Shown here one piece after another: positions 48,557-61,239 of a stretch of DNA of 64,000 nucleotides (within the stretch, counting starts at the first letter, position 1; each line of letters opens with the position of its first letter). The notes beneath the pieces were generated by a model. It ran no database searches. It was not told the DNA's origin and saw only the letters and a list, made by a program, of their open reading frames with translations. This DNA is from Annona cherimola (taxonomy: Eukaryota > Streptophyta > Magnoliopsida > Magnoliales > Annonaceae). The DNA is taken from NCBI GenBank assembly GCA_030490835.1, contig CM059972.1, forward strand, positions 50,139,563-50,203,562, read 5' to 3'. Made by a program: the position numbers and the translations under genes.

Positions 48557-49184
48557 TGTGGCGCCCCTGACTCGAGCGTCACAACCTTACCTTAAGATCT
48601 ATTTTCGATTGGTAAATGTGATCAAGATTGTTGCCCTGAACACGCGGCGGGTTCTTAATTTGATCATATCCAAATTTGTTTTTCTTTTTTTTCATCATAT
48701 AAGCTCATACTTGTCATCATTCATAGTGGACTCATCCATATTATCATAAAATTTGTCATACAAGTATCTTTACTTTCATATTATAGGCAGCATATATATT
48801 CATAAATAGAAATTCACGTAGAATTTTATACATAATCACTTATCTATTTACATCATACATAATCAATCCCATTTCATTATAAGCAATACATTCATCCATC
48901 TATTCTTCAAACATACCGATACTTTTTAGCTTTGCTCCTTCCCTCGAGACTTAAACCTGTCTAAGGTTGGCAAAACAAAACGTGAGTAATAAACTCAGTA
49001 AGCAAGAATCATTTTTTCATTTAAATGCATCCCTTGAACCTTTTATATAAATCTTCTTTATAATACACTCATAAAACTTTGTGCATGTCCCCATTTCGAG
49101 GATTTTCAAAGGTGATGTCTATACATCTAAACCATTTTTCATGGGGTCAATTGTTTGTCCCAAAATAGTTTTCATCTATCATGA

Positions 49185-49500
49185 GGACATGTCTATGTCC
49201 AAAAATATTTTTCATATGGCATGAGGACAATTATATGTCCTAAAATATTTTTCTTATAACCTTTTGCTCATGAGGACATTTACTTGTCCGAAAACATCAT
49301 TGATTTAAATTTCTGTATAACCCAACTCGGGGTTATACAAAAGCAATGCATGTGCATAGAAATCTTTTATCTATGCGGACATTCTTACGTCCAAAAATAT
49401 TTTTCCATATAAGCCTCTTTTAACCCGCATATAAGATACCAAACCCTTTTTAAAACCAATATGGCGGATATATTCATGTCCTAAAATATTTTTCGGTATC
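49185..49500. repeat. GGACAT/ATGTCC hairpin array in G2 LTR
   Basis: Imperfect palindromes at 49185-49200, 49225-49240, 49274-49289 and 49377-49392, several followed by AAAATATTTTT. The same design as in the E1 LTR, although the flanking sequence is poorly conserved. Confidence 0.6.
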
Positions 49501-50870
49501 TTCTGAAAACTAAATATAAATCCATTTAAAGCCAACACAAATCCATTTAAAACCAAACAGAGTAGGTGCCCATTTTGGGACTTTTTAAAACATAGGGAAC
49601 ATATGTATGTTACAAAAATATATGGATTTGTGTCTCTGATGCTCAGGTTGGTGACACTTAACAAGTGATCATCCTTCCCTATGAAAGAAATCTTTCATGA
49701 GACAGCACGCGAGCTAGGAGTCTGCTCATGACCTTACTCCCATTTCAGAGAGGGCGCCGCCGGCCTCCAGCCTTCCGTAAGCGACTCGGCTACAGGTAGA
49801 GGTGAGCTCTGATTCTCGACCATTTTGGTCCGCAACCGCCTCAACCATGAGCCTAGTACATCGTTTTGCGCACACTCGTATGCTAACAATGATTTTTACA
49901 AAACTTAGCACAGTCATTTGACTCTACCCTTTTTCAAGCCTCATATTGATATGTATAATGCCAACTTAGTCCATAGACTATGCCCTTCTCGAATTGAGAA
50001 CTGAGCATGATTGTTTTGAAAAGAAAATAAAATATTTTAAACCACTCAGTCCGCAGACTATGCCCTTCTCAAATTGAGAACTGGGCGTGGTTGTTTTGAA
50101 AAGAAAACGTTTTTGTAAATTATTTTCAAATCCTGATGTTAGGATGACCACCCTTAAAGAGTTTAGCAATGTTTTGATAAATCCATTTTATGAAACATTT
50201 GAAATATTTGAGAAGATAATATTTTGCAAAACTTTAATGATTTGCTAAACAACTTTTGAAATTCTCATTTTTACAAGCTTTTGAACTAATTCAAAACTCG
50301 TGGAGACAAAAATTTTCTTAATAACATTTTTATGAGCAAAACATATGCAACTCACCTCCATCCACTGTAATGGCATTATCTGTTTTATCCATGTCACTTC
50401 CTTGTTATTTTTATATATAGAGGAGTTTGCATAATCTTTTGATCATTATTTAAACATAAAAATCCACCAAATCATTTTGTAGGACTGGCCATCCTTAAAT
50501 CTTTTTAGAACATCAGAGTAAAGCATTTTCAAAGTGTTACAACTCTAAGAGTTGAAAAGCACCTTGATAGATTATTTTAAAATACCTACATAAATCTCAA
50601 AACACGTATATAAATTCAATTTATGACATTCAATGGAAACCATTTCAAAACATCTATTTATTTCTAGAAACCATTTTGTAAAAAATTAAATTTTTCAATA
50701 AAACTCCTTGGAAATAGAATTTCCAAGGTTTGTTTTTGAATATCATTTTATGAAAGAGTTAAACTCTTTCAAGATAGAACTCTTTGTAAACCACACTTGT
50801 ATGAACTTGCTTATATTAAAACCATCTTAAAACCCACATCATATTTTCAAGAACTGAGCTTGCTTACTCT

Positions 50871-51152
50871 GGGTGTGTTTGGCAAGGAAGAAAAAATGTC
50901 AACTTAAAACTTTTCAATCTAAAACTTTTCACTTTCTACAATTATAATATTTTTTTAATCATTTTTTCACATTTTCCCATACAACTACCTTACTTTTCAA
51001 TCATTTCTACACAACTACCCACACAATTAACCTATATATTTTAACTTTATCATCTTTACTCTTTATCATTACCCCTATCATATCACATCATTTGACAACT
51101 TTTATTTTCTAAAACTTTTCATTAAAAGTTTTATCCATTCCCAAATACACCC
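50871..51152. mobile_element. MITE (282 bp), possibly PIF/Harbinger-like
   Basis: Terminal inverted repeats GGGTGTGTTTGG (50871) and CCAAATACACCC (ending 51152), with further subterminal complementarity (TAAAACTTTTC and AAAAGTTTTA). Flanked by TCT on both sides, a 3-bp duplication. It is A/T-rich and non-coding. The TIR resembles Tourist/Harbinger-type MITEs, but the superfamily is not certain from the ends alone. Confidence 0.72.
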
Positions 51153-54079
51153 TCTATAAGCAATTCTCCACATCATTAATATAAATATGATCAAGTAATT
51201 TTAATACTTGAATATAAACATTATGCTTGAAAATTCACTTACTTATCTTGTAAGCAACTATGAAATTAACTTATTAAAGCAAGTTCATAAATTCCATAAA
51301 ATTCCTTTGCAACAATATTTTGGAAAGTTGGCTTGCTTACTTGTAAGCAAACTCTTTAAAATCATTGATATAAGCATTTCCAATCTTGGCAACACTTATG
51401 ATAAAATAATTATTTTAAGAAGTATTTATTTTTTCCCATGAAACAATCCTTAAGGCATTTTATTTAAGCTATTATTTTCAAAACATAAGAGGAAATCAAT
51501 ATTTTGGAAAGTTCGCTTGCTTACCTTGATCACGTGAGCTTCCCGGGTCAACCCTTTCTTTGCCTTTGCCTATACATGTAGAATGATATAACATTCATGT
51601 AAATTTCATTTGCTTGCATTCGCTTAGTTTTCCAACCCATTTTCATAAATATTCATAACCCGCCTAATCTCCAAGTCGGGAATACATATTTTACACATTT
51701 ATGTATCTCAATCATTTATTATGCCACATATTAAATTCTCATATATTAATCCCAAAATTTGAGATTATCAATTCAGCAATGCATTTCATGTTTTTCCATC
51801 ATATTTTAACATATTTTTGCTTTTTTATTTTTTACATAATGCATTTATCATCTTATCATGTGCACTGCTTCATATATGTGCGTCTAACAGCGTCTAATTC
51901 ATATATTTCTTAAAATTTTTCAAATCAAAAGCTTTTCCTCTAATTCAGAAAGTTTATACACTTCATTTAACACTTATTTAGTTTATTTTCACGAATTTTT
52001 AATCCACTAATCATAGGTTTCCAAAACAGCAACTTTGGAACCCATTTTCACCCGTTTAACGTGTCTTTTGACACATAACCCTAAACAGTTTCATAAATTC
52101 AAAATTTCAGCAATTAATCCAACTTTTCCTAACCCAAATCTAGGGTATTAATATATATATAAATCTGGATCATTTCTACATAGGTGTCATATTTCTGTTT
52201 TATTTCTCCAACTATCCACATATGTTGAAATCAGCCGTACAAAATTCTATAAAACTTACATAAATATCAAATCAAGTCATTTTGATCTGAAGTTTCTATC
52301 ATAAATTAATAACTACATGAATTAACTGGAATAAAAATTTCATCATGAAATATTAACATAATATATTTATTTTGGCGTTTTCACTGTGCTAGATAGTGTT
52401 GGGAGTTTAGGGTCAGCCTTAATCACGTGAATTATGGGGCATATTTATACCCATCAAAACCTAAATTTTATTTTTTTCCTGTGATACTAAATATTTATTA
52501 CATATTCTTTAAAATTTTCATCCTGAAATTCCTTTTATAAAAATTAAAAATCATTTTCTACAGCTGATCCTGTCACCCATTTTACCCTATAGAGGTTAAT
52601 ATTCTTGGATTTTTAATTTCAAACTGGATTATCATTCTAAGATGAAAATTTTTTCTTTCCTTAATCACTCCATAATTATTCTTTCCAAAAATGTTCATAC
52701 TACAGTTCATCCATTTACTATCCCGTTCATATTTTAGTTTACAACATCATAAAATTTCCAGATTTGAGGTATAAAATCAAAATAATCTTATACTTACTTG
52801 ATTAAATGGGTAATCCCTCATTTTCCACTTTATTTTCTTCTATTTTCTTCCTCCTTGGTGGCCTAGGGTTGGGACATGAGCTTCTTCCTTGGGGTGCAAG
52901 TTTCAGTACTTAGAAAAATTTCCAAATCCCTTCTCTCACACATGGACGTACCCCCTTAATAGAGCTGGATTTTCCAGCTTGTGGGCCCCACTTGTGCTGC
53001 ATTTTCCACAGATAATTAATATGTGCTTATCCCCATAATGTGATGGTTAATTCACAGCAATAAAAAATATTTTTACCATTTTTTTATTAAACCAAAAATT
53101 TGCTTAAGATAGAATCAATCCAAGCTGTCCATTTTTGCTTTTCCCATTCAACGGTCCAGATCTGCCCTTTTAGATCCAAATTTCACTTTAATTTAATTCA
53201 AAATTATCCTAATTAACTCATAGTTGACTTTAGGTATTTATTTTATTATAAAAATACTTCACAAAATCCACTTTAGGGGCTGCTTGGACGTCCATAGCTA
53301 CCACCTATTCCATGCTCCTTTTGCACCATTTAATTATGCATTTAATTAAGAGATAATTGCAGGGATTTTCTCATTTTTAGTAATTTACATAATAACCTAC
53401 AAATTACCCTCTCTTGACACATCAAATTTGTCTTTATGCAATAGATTATTTTACTCATTTCCATCATAAATGCTATTTACTTTTTAGTTTGAAAAGTCAA
53501 AATCTCTAATCACAATTTCGTGAAAGCTTAATCCCTTAATCATTTTCATGATCAAATCCTTCCAAAACCTTGATTTCATAATTTTAACCGTCCATTTAAA
53601 ATTTCATCTTAATCCGACTTTTCTAGCTCAAGTTATGATCGTTTTAAATTTTGGACGGTGATGATCAATTATCATCAAAATTTCCATAATCTACCTTTCC
53701 CATGTGATTAAGCACGAAATTATGTGCTTCCATCTCAATTTTTATATTAATCCGCCTTATGGACAACAAGTTATGAATTTTCTAGGGTTTTCTTTACTAA
53801 CTTGAGAATTATCCTTTTAAATTCTCATACTCCATATCAAATAATCTAAAATTATTATTCATGATATATTGGTGTATTTTAATCACTAAAAAATTATTCT
53901 AATCCCTTTGTCCCACATTAGCTTATAATGATCACTCGAATCATCATTGCTAATCTTTAGCCCTAATTATCATAGTTTAGCAAAATCACAAAATTATTCA
54001 TAATTCAATAAATTCACTTATAAATCACATGTAAATATTCAATGCATATATTGAATCCTACTTAGGTTGGGGTTCCACA

Positions 54080-54098
54080 ATCCTCCCCCCCTTATAAC
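54080..54098 (-). promoter_or_regulatory. Polypurine tract (G2)
   Basis: On the minus strand GTTATAAGGGGGGGAGGAT lies directly before the LTR start. It is followed on the + strand by GGTTTCGTCCCGAAACC, an inverted repeat also found upstream of the tracts of G0 and E1. Confidence 0.8.
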
Positions 54099-54517
54099 AG
54101 GTTTCGTCCCGAAACCGTCTATTTTTTAAATAATAGACAATGGTTATTTTATGAGCCAGTGCATCATCTTCTTCTCATACTTATATCATTTATAATCTGT
54201 ATACCTTTTTATACCTATTTTTAACTGGGTATACTGCGACAGGACACTTATACTTTTCTCCACTATCCTTGTGACTCACTTAGTGCCAGTCTATTTCTCC
54301 TTTTTTTTTCTCTTGGTCATTTTGTTGACCAATTCTAAGACTTACTTCCTCTCCTCCATCTATTTCAGACCTATGGGTCATGGCCTGCATATCCAACGTG
54401 TCCTTCATTTTCACTTAATATTTACCATCATATAAACAGGAAATTCCACATAATGATATTATCCATCCTTTTTACTAGCAATGCATGAATGGTTACATGC
54501 CGGTATACTACAATTGA

Positions 54518-55465
54518 CTAAGTAACACCAAATTCAATCGATATTACTATAAAATTTCTTAAAATATAAATCATACCCGTAATCTTCTTTTCCTCCTGAT
54601 TTTGTGACTCATTGTAAGTCGATGCATGCATTTGCACTAACTTTGTAGAGCTTTTCTGCCGTTTAGCCTTTGTAGCTTTCTTTTCTTGCACCAATCTTCC
54701 AAGTCCTATTGCTCTTTGTACCTTGTTTGGGCATTTTAAGGCAATATGTCCTACATGTCCACAATTGAAACATTGTTTCTCCCATATCTCACTATTTTTA
54801 CAATTTCTCACCACATGACCCGCCTGACCACATTTATAACATTTATTTGAACCCTTTAAACATCCTCCAAAGTGACGGTTGTGACAATTCCCACAAATTG
54901 GGGCACATATCCTATTACACCTTGATTTCGTTTCTCTTGTCACTATTTTCTTAATTCTTTCTTTTCCTACATTTCGTTTCTTAGTAATAGGATCCAATTG
55001 TTCTTTCTCTTGTTGAGATTTTTGGGTCTTTAGTGTTTCTATCCTATTGTCGTCAACTCCTATAGGTTTGGGTACTTGATTAGGAAGTATGACCTGTATC
55101 GACCTAATTTCTTCCTGTCCTCTTGGTTGATCCCGTTGAGCCTTTTCCCAAAGATCTTGAATGATTCCTACGGTTTGAGAGGCCCATTTCTGGGTAGCTT
55201 GTTGGACGGCTTCCTTTATAGCTGTAAGTACCCTTTCCATTATTAATTCTAATTGTACAGTGTTACCTGAAGCGGTCCCACCTTCAACATTTAATTCTGG
55301 GTTCACATTTACCCGTTGTTGACAAGTTCTTGAGTTTAGTTGCTCTCCTTTTCTTGGTCGCTTAGACTTACGTCTAGTTTCACCCTTTTCTCGTTGATCT
55401 ACGGGTTCTTCATTTGCCACTGCCTTTCCTTTATTCAGTCTAGCTCTCGCTCTTGTGATAGGCAT
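54518..55465 (-). CDS. gag: G2 Gag-like protein (315 aa)
   Basis: ATG at 55465. The N-terminus (MPITRARARLNKGKA) and the segment VLTAIKEAVQQATQKWASQT match G0 Gag. The central gag core (PPKFSGE region) is missing, so the basic linker follows directly. Near residues 190-255 come CGNCHNRHFGGC, CYKCGQAGHVVRNC and CFNCGHVGHIALKC, two of them intact CCHC knuckles. The end reaches the protease entry, but the DSGAS motif is degraded to EFGVT and a stop follows. The frame is open for its full length. It may bind RNA, but without the capsid core it is unlikely to assemble alone. Confidence 0.65.
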   Translation of the reverse strand: MPITRARARLNKGKAVANEEPVDQREKGETRRKSKRPRKGEQLNSRTCQQRVNVNPELNVEGGTASGNTVQLELIMERVLTAIKEAVQQATQKWASQTVGIIQDLWEKAQRDQPRGQEEIRSIQVILPNQVPKPIGVDDNRIETLKTQKSQQEKEQLDPITKKRNVGKERIKKIVTRETKSRCNRICAPICGNCHNRHFGGCLKGSNKCYKCGQAGHVVRNCKNSEIWEKQCFNCGHVGHIALKCPNKVQRAIGLGRLVQEKKATKAKRQKSSTKLVQMHASTYNESQNQEEKKITGMIYILRNFIVISIEFGVT

Positions 55466-56595
55466 AATTCCTTTCTATACATAAGAAAAATATATAAGTA
55501 CACCAATATACTTTTTATTCATCTCATCACAACATATATTGTAATATATTCAATAAATCATTTTAACAGAAGGGTTAATAATAACCACATCCATTCCACT
55601 TATACCTTCTATACAATCATAAACAATTTCCTACTATTTTTTAGTAACATTTTCTTATCATCTTATTATATCCATCCATCATATTTAATAGAAAGAATTA
55701 GTAACAATTCTTTCTTTCTCATATATAGTTATCATACAAGTAGTTGTACTTGTATTTTACTCTTTTTCATATTCATTTATTATACAAGTGGTTACACTTG
55801 TATATTATAAGTATTTTTACACCTAAACATAATATGTCCCTTTATCCTTCAAAAGTTAAAAGAGACTTTTGTTAATTTCATCTGCCTCTTTCATACTACA
55901 TAAGTACTATCTAGTAAGAATGCTTATGCTAGATCAATAAGGTCATTTTTGCTTCCCTTCTTACTTACATCCTTGTTCCTACTCTTTGTGGACCAACATA
56001 GGATCCCTATCATTATTTCCACTCCCAATTTTTTTGAGTTTCTTATTATTCATAATTCTTAATATGTAATTATCAAATCATTGAGGAAGGATTCCTTGAC
56101 TACAAACTCACCTTGATGCAGCTCTTCAGATCACTAATCCTATCAATCATAAAAGATGGAGTTAGAACTACATATAACATGTATTCCTTAAATATCCACC
56201 TTCTATCTATATTTTTTTGAAAATTTAACTTTTTCCTACTTTTCTTTTCAATATCACTTTTTCATAATGGAAAATTACTTTTCCTTTATGAATCACCTAC
56301 CTATCAAAATGTCATAGCAATTTGCTATATTTGCAACATAATTACGACAAATCATCATATGTTCATACAAACTTAAAATCAACACATCATAAACATATCC
56401 TATAATTTCAATCTATCACTTTCATCATTTTTCTATACTTATTCACCAATCCTTGCTCTGATATCTAGATCTTTGATGTAAAATCCTTTCTTTCCACGCC
56501 ATTTTACCAATCTTTGCTCTGATATCACGCTCTGTGGCATCAGATCTATCCTTTCATCATCCTTTAGTTTCTCCATCTCCCGCCTATTTACCAAT
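55466..56595 (-). other. G2 leader between primer site and gag
   Basis: About 1.1 kb of A/T-rich sequence with no gene visible on either strand. It includes tandem copies of the primer-site region near its right end. No equivalent of the acidic ORF in the G0 leader is seen. Confidence 0.6.
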
Positions 56596-56616
56596 CCTTG
56601 CTCTGATACCAACTTC
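56446..56616 (-). promoter_or_regulatory. Primer-binding site of G2 and two degenerate copies
   Basis: The functional site is 56596-56611 (minus strand TGGTATCAGAGCAAGG), five bases from the LTR. Related sequences lie at 56451-56466 and 56511-56527, each preceded by CCAAT or a similar word. The middle copy also repeats a TGTGGC-like piece of the LTR end. Confidence 0.75.
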
Positions 56617-56912
56617 TGTGGCGCACCCGACTCGAGCGTCACAACCTTACCTCAAGATCTACTTTCAATTGGTAAATGTGATCAAGTTTGTTGCCCGGAA
56701 CACGCGGCGGGTTCTTAATTTGATCCCGTCCAAAATTTTCTTTTCTTTTCTTTCATCATATAAGCTCATACTTGTCATAAACCATAGTGGAATCATCCAC
56801 ATCATCATAAAATTTGTCATACAAGTATCTTTACTTTCATATTATAGGCAGCATATATATTCATAAATAGAAATTCACATAGAATTTTATACATAATCAC
56901 TTATCTATTTAC
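56617..56912 (-). repeat. G2 5' LTR fragment
   Basis: Matches 48557-48853 of the 3' LTR closely and stops at TATTTAC, where Copia-3 begins. The remaining 5 kb is beyond the right edge. Confidence 0.9.
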
Positions 56913-58616
56913 TGCTGGTCCTGAGTTAATGGCAATTTCCCAAGAGAGGAGGGGTGAATTGGGTTCTTATAAAATTCTTTGGTAAATTAAAAACTTAACC
57001 CCTTGAAAGTTTAATCCCTTTGATTGAAACAAATAGAGAGCAATAAGATAATGAAAGCAATAAAGAAAAGCAGTAGACAAGATTTATAGTGGTTCGGGCA
57101 ATCTTTCCCTACTCCACTCTTCCAGGCTGACACACCGTTGTGACTTGGGTTCCACGATGTATTTCGCGAATACACTTAGAGTCTCCGCTCTCTTCTAGAT
57201 TCTAGCTCTAGGGGGCATATACAATCAGAGCCTATGTTCTCTTCTAGATTCTAGCTCTAGGGGGCATATACAATTGACACAAGTAGATGATTGGTTACAC
57301 TCCAATCACAACTCTACTTGCAACGTCTTGGTTTGATACACCAAACTCAAACAAAGCACCAAAAACAAATAATAATGTGAAAATAAGGAAGATCTACACT
57401 TTACTGAGTTGTGTAGGCAAGTTTCAGCTTGAGGAAGAATCTGTAGAAGCAAACGGTTGTGTTTCGTTGAAGCAACTTGCAATTTGAAGCTTGTTCTTCC
57501 TTTGAAAGTGTATAGATCACTCAAATTTAGAGAAAAGAAAATAAGAACTCTTGCTTGCACTTCTTTCCTCTTTTTAGACTCTTTCTTGTGTGTAACCACG
57601 TTTGCTTGAGTGTCTATTTATAGAGGAGGGAAGAATTTGAACGTTATACAAGTGGTTGGCGCGTAATAAATGTTCCAACGTTCGAAAATTCGAACGTTAC
57701 TTTCCCAAGTCGCAGGTGGAGTCGACTTCGTCTGCGACTTCGCCCAAGTCGCATGCTGGAGTCGACTTCGTCTGCGACTTCGCCAGCTCTTCAGTTTCCA
57801 AGTCTGAGTTTTGGGTCGACTTGGTTTCAGACTTGGCCTCAAGTCGATCTTGGAGTCGACTTGGGATGCGACTTGACCAGTTTTTGTGCCAAAACAGTTT
57901 GATCCTTGTTGATTCACCTCTTGTTTGCTTAGCTACTTTCCTTTAATAATAGAAACATTATTTTCATTCTGGATTGGCTTCAAATCTTGCAAACCTTGTG
58001 ATTCTTGGAGAACTTGAAAACTTGTATGGTCAAATCTTCTTTCATTTGGAATGAATTCATGTATCTTGCTCGCTTTAAAATTATATTAGTCTTCATATCT
58101 TGAGTTGTCTTCATCTTGAAATGTGCTTGAGCTTTTGGCTTAGACTTGAGAAACTCAAGTTGATCTTGGGGTCGACTTCGTCTGCGACTTCGCCCAAGTC
58201 GCATTCTGGAGTCGACTTCGACTGCGACTTCGGAATGTTTTGTCTCAAAATCAACGCTGGAAGGAAATGTATATCTTCAAGTCGATACTGGAGTCGACTT
58301 CGTTTGCGACTTGGCTTCCAAGTCGCAAGTGGAGTCAACTTCGACTGCGACTTCAGCTGTTCACCTTCCAAATTCAAATCTGTCCATCAGGTACATGTTG
58401 AAGTCGAATGTGGAGTCGACTTCGAGATCGACTTCACCCTAAGTCGAAGTCCGAGTCGACTTGGGAATCGACTTGGCTGATTTTCATTCATTAAAACATT
58501 CATCACACTCATTAGTAATCAATTTATACTCAAATTTGAATTTGTTAATCATCAAAACTTATGCTTTGGTCAATTTTGTTTTGTTTTAACTATTGTTTCA
58601 ACTATTGTTTCCAACA
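56913..58616 (-). repeat. Copia-3 3' LTR (1,704 bp)
   Basis: On the minus strand it starts TGTTGG at 58616 and ends CCAGCA at 56913, with one changed base in the terminal repeat. GTCGAC words fill 57710-58460. A TATA box TATAAATAG lies at 57614-57622 (minus). The GCCCCCTAGAGCT unit occurs twice near 57190-57270, as in Copia-1. Confidence 0.9.
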
Positions 58617-58631
58617 ATCTCCCCCTTTTTG
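58617..58631 (-). promoter_or_regulatory. Polypurine tract (Copia-3), with a second tract at 58886-58900
   Basis: The minus strand reads AAAAAGGGGGAGAT at both places, one adjoining the LTR and one just after ORF3, the same pair as in Copia-1. Confidence 0.85.
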
Positions 58632-58904
58632 ATGATTGACAAAACTAATTTGAGTTTGTACCTTTCAAGAAAATCACATTCATATAGTTTCCAAAATAGA
58701 ACATCAAATATCTTTCAAATAGAGCATGAAACAAACATTAGAGCATAAAACATATTTCATATCGTCATGATTCATACAGATTACAATGTAAAGCAAAAAG
58801 AAAACTTATATACAAGTTACCCAACCCAAAAATACTCTAAAACCTATGTCATGTCCTAAAACTCACTCAAAACAAACTCTATCCTATCTCCCCCTTTTTG
58901 TCAA

Positions 58905-60521
58905 TCACTCAAAATGAGATTCAATTACCAAGGATTTGGTGAATTGAAATTTGGAAATGGGATATGAAGATTGAGTAGGTTTGACGGGTCGAACATGAGC
59001 AGACGAGTAGAAGGATGAAACAGGTGCGGGGGTTGGATCTCTATGAACTGATCCGGATTCAAACGGATCTAGTTCAGGTATGGGCTGATTACGATGACGC
59101 CCAGATGCGAGATGGTACCGGATAGTACGCATTTCCCGATCGATACGATCTTATCAGGAATGCATATCCATGATAGCTGTGAGGACCCCGAAGATGAGAC
59201 TAGTAATTCTGTTTTCCTGTTGACCCATTTCTTCTCGTAGGGCAGCTATTTCATCTCGAATAGTCTGTAGAGTTGTCTCCTGGGATGAAGGTTGAGGTGC
59301 CGGATCTGGAATGGCTGATCCCTATGGAGAGAAGGATCCATGTGACATAGGAGAGGCGGGCTTTTCAGGAATATCCTGTGGTGGAGCAGGTGGTATTTCT
59401 GGAGGCTGCTCCACCTCAGTATGTGCTCGTCTTTCCTCTTCAGGAGCTTCTGCTTCGGCCCTGAGTTCATGCACATTGATCTTCATTCTCTGGATCAATG
59501 CCTTGTTGATTGCATTAGTGGATTTCAGTACTTCGAAGGGCTCGCCTTCAATATCCACTCCAAAATGCTCAAATATCTTCGTGATCCAGGTGCCGTAGGG
59601 TAGAACACCCCGTGGATTGTCCTTTCTGCAGCTGAGAGCTTCTATGAACAAACAAGGAAGACTTACTTTGACCCTGTTCACGATCTTCCATAGAATCCCG
59701 GCTTCTTGAGGATTCAGCTGATTTCTTCCTCCGCCTTTAGGATAGATGCAGTGGGCTATCAGCAGGCGTAGAACTCGCAGCCTTGGAGACAGATCCATGT
59801 AATGTAGAAACTTGATCCCTGGATGATATTTATTGCTCCGAGTGAGCTGATTGTATATCTGATCAAGTGAAAGGTCTGCAGGGAGTGGCTAATCTACATG
59901 TGGTACCTCAAGTATCTGTCCGATGTTGATCATTGCTTCTTCCAAACTCGGAGTTACTCCAATTCCAAAGAACATGCTAACTCCTTTTACAAAACTACTG
60001 TAATATTCCTCATCCCATAAGTAACAGAAGATCCTGGTTAGATCTGGATAGACCCTTTCATCTTCCTTTAGTAGCTTGGTCCGACCTTGAAATTCCAATA
60101 GATCTTCTATATTTGACCCATAATCTTTCAGAAACTTGAAATCAATGATCTTAGGAATGAATACCTTCCGTTCGTAGAAGTGCTTGTAGAATCGACTGTG
60201 CTGGAGTTCGGTTTTGAAATACGTAGTCGGCATCTTCAGCACTTGAGCTTTCCCAGCAATATTGCCTTTTCTTCTTGCCCCAGATTGAGCGTTGTGTGAG
60301 GTTTGGGGTTGTTCCTCACGACCAGCTGTGGTTGACGGAGTTCCTGTTTGAAAGCATACTCGGCGGCCAGTGGAAGTGGATGCTTCTTCCCAGGCTCGTT
60401 TTGAGGAAGTGCGTTGTTTCCTAAGCATTTCGTCGTCAGTATGGGATGTAGGCTGTCTGGGAACTAGTTTGAGGGATGGTTTTGACACAGCTAGCTTGGG
60501 AGGTCTGGACTTTGGAGCCAT
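58905..60521 (-). pseudogene. Copia-3 ORF3 (broken)
   Basis: Collinear with Copia-1 ORF3 from MAPKSRPPK at 60521 to 58905. It retains FYERKVFIPKIIDFKFLKDY and LSPRLRVLRLLIAHCIYPKG and the C-terminal coiled-coil region. Stops lie at 59889 and 59322, and two adjacent stops near 59150 fall where Copia-1 has Arg-Gln codons, consistent with C-to-T changes. The longest open part is 230 codons. Confidence 0.85.
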
Positions 60522-60559
60522 TGATTTGGGTTTAGGAAGGTAGAAAAAGAGAGACTGAG

Positions 60560-61200
60560 ATGAAGAGAAGCAGACAGGCAAATGAGAGAGTAAAGGCTGA
60601 GACAGAGAGTTGAGATTATAGAGAAAAAATTGAGAGAAGAGAGAGGACAGAGGGAGGAAAAAAGGAGAGAATCTGAGAGGGAGAGAGGTAGAAGAGAGAA
60701 ATGAAGAGAGAAAGATGATAGACAGGGATGATAATGAGAGAGAAAGACCGAGAAAGAAAAAAGGGGCAGATAGACGAGGATCAAGTCACATAGACAGATT
60801 GAGGCAATTGCCGGAGTTGCCGGAAAAATAGAAAGAAGAGGAGAACGGAGATGGTGTGCCGAAAAAAGTGTCGGATTATAAAAGTAGGGAGAGAAAATCA
60901 GGGAGAAGAAAAATAATGTAGCCGGAGATGCTGCCAGAGAATGTCAGAGAATCAGAGAGGAAGAAAGAGAATCGCCGGAGAAGAAAAAAGGCGCTGGAAA
61001 GGGAAACGGCGAGGGAAAAACAGGGAAAGAAGAAGGAGGAGAGGAAGAAGAAAGGGAAGGCGGACGGTTGCGCGCGGAGTCGACTTTTCCCTAGGCGAAG
61101 TCGACTTCGGTCCCTCGGAGTCGACTTCGCCTTAGAGGCGGAGTCGACTTCACTTTCCCAAGTCGACTTGGCTCCCACGGAGTCGACTTGGCTTATGATT
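60560..61200 (-). promoter_or_regulatory. Copia-3 pol-ORF3 spacer with GTCGAC array and pyrimidine tract
   Basis: Six GTCGAC palindromes lie between 61078 and 61195. On the minus strand they are followed by a long C/T-rich stretch (about 61060 to 60560) leading to ORF3. The order matches 8752-9128 of Copia-1. No gene is seen; ORFs here are low-complexity. Confidence 0.5.
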
Positions 61201-61239
61201 TTTGACTTTTTCAGATTTGATTTTCATGTATAATTTTTC

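Larger units (their letters stand above)
48557..54079 (-). repeat. G2 3' LTR (5,523 bp)
   Basis: On the minus strand it starts TGTGGAACCCCAACC at 54079 and ends GGGGCGCCACA at 48557. It aligns with the start of the G0 LTR and shares structural modules with E1: the GGACAT hairpin array (49185-49500), reversed GTCTGCGGACT units (49960-50090) and the GC-rich island (49690-49810). It contains a 282-bp MITE. No coding sequence is supported. Confidence 0.88.

Noticed and set aside
48450..48749. 99-codon ORF joining RT sequence to unrelated sequence
   Set aside because: Chance read-through from Copia-2 RT into the G2 LTR at the insertion point.
55340..55810. 156-codon + strand ORF with membrane-like segments
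   Set aside because: Overlaps the start of the G2 gag on the other strand and is made of A/T-rich leader; hydrophobicity reflects base composition.
60876..61233. Overlapping Arg/Lys-rich and Ser/Phe-rich ORFs on both strands
   Set aside because: Low-complexity translation of the GTCGAC array and purine/pyrimidine tracts in the Copia-3 spacer.
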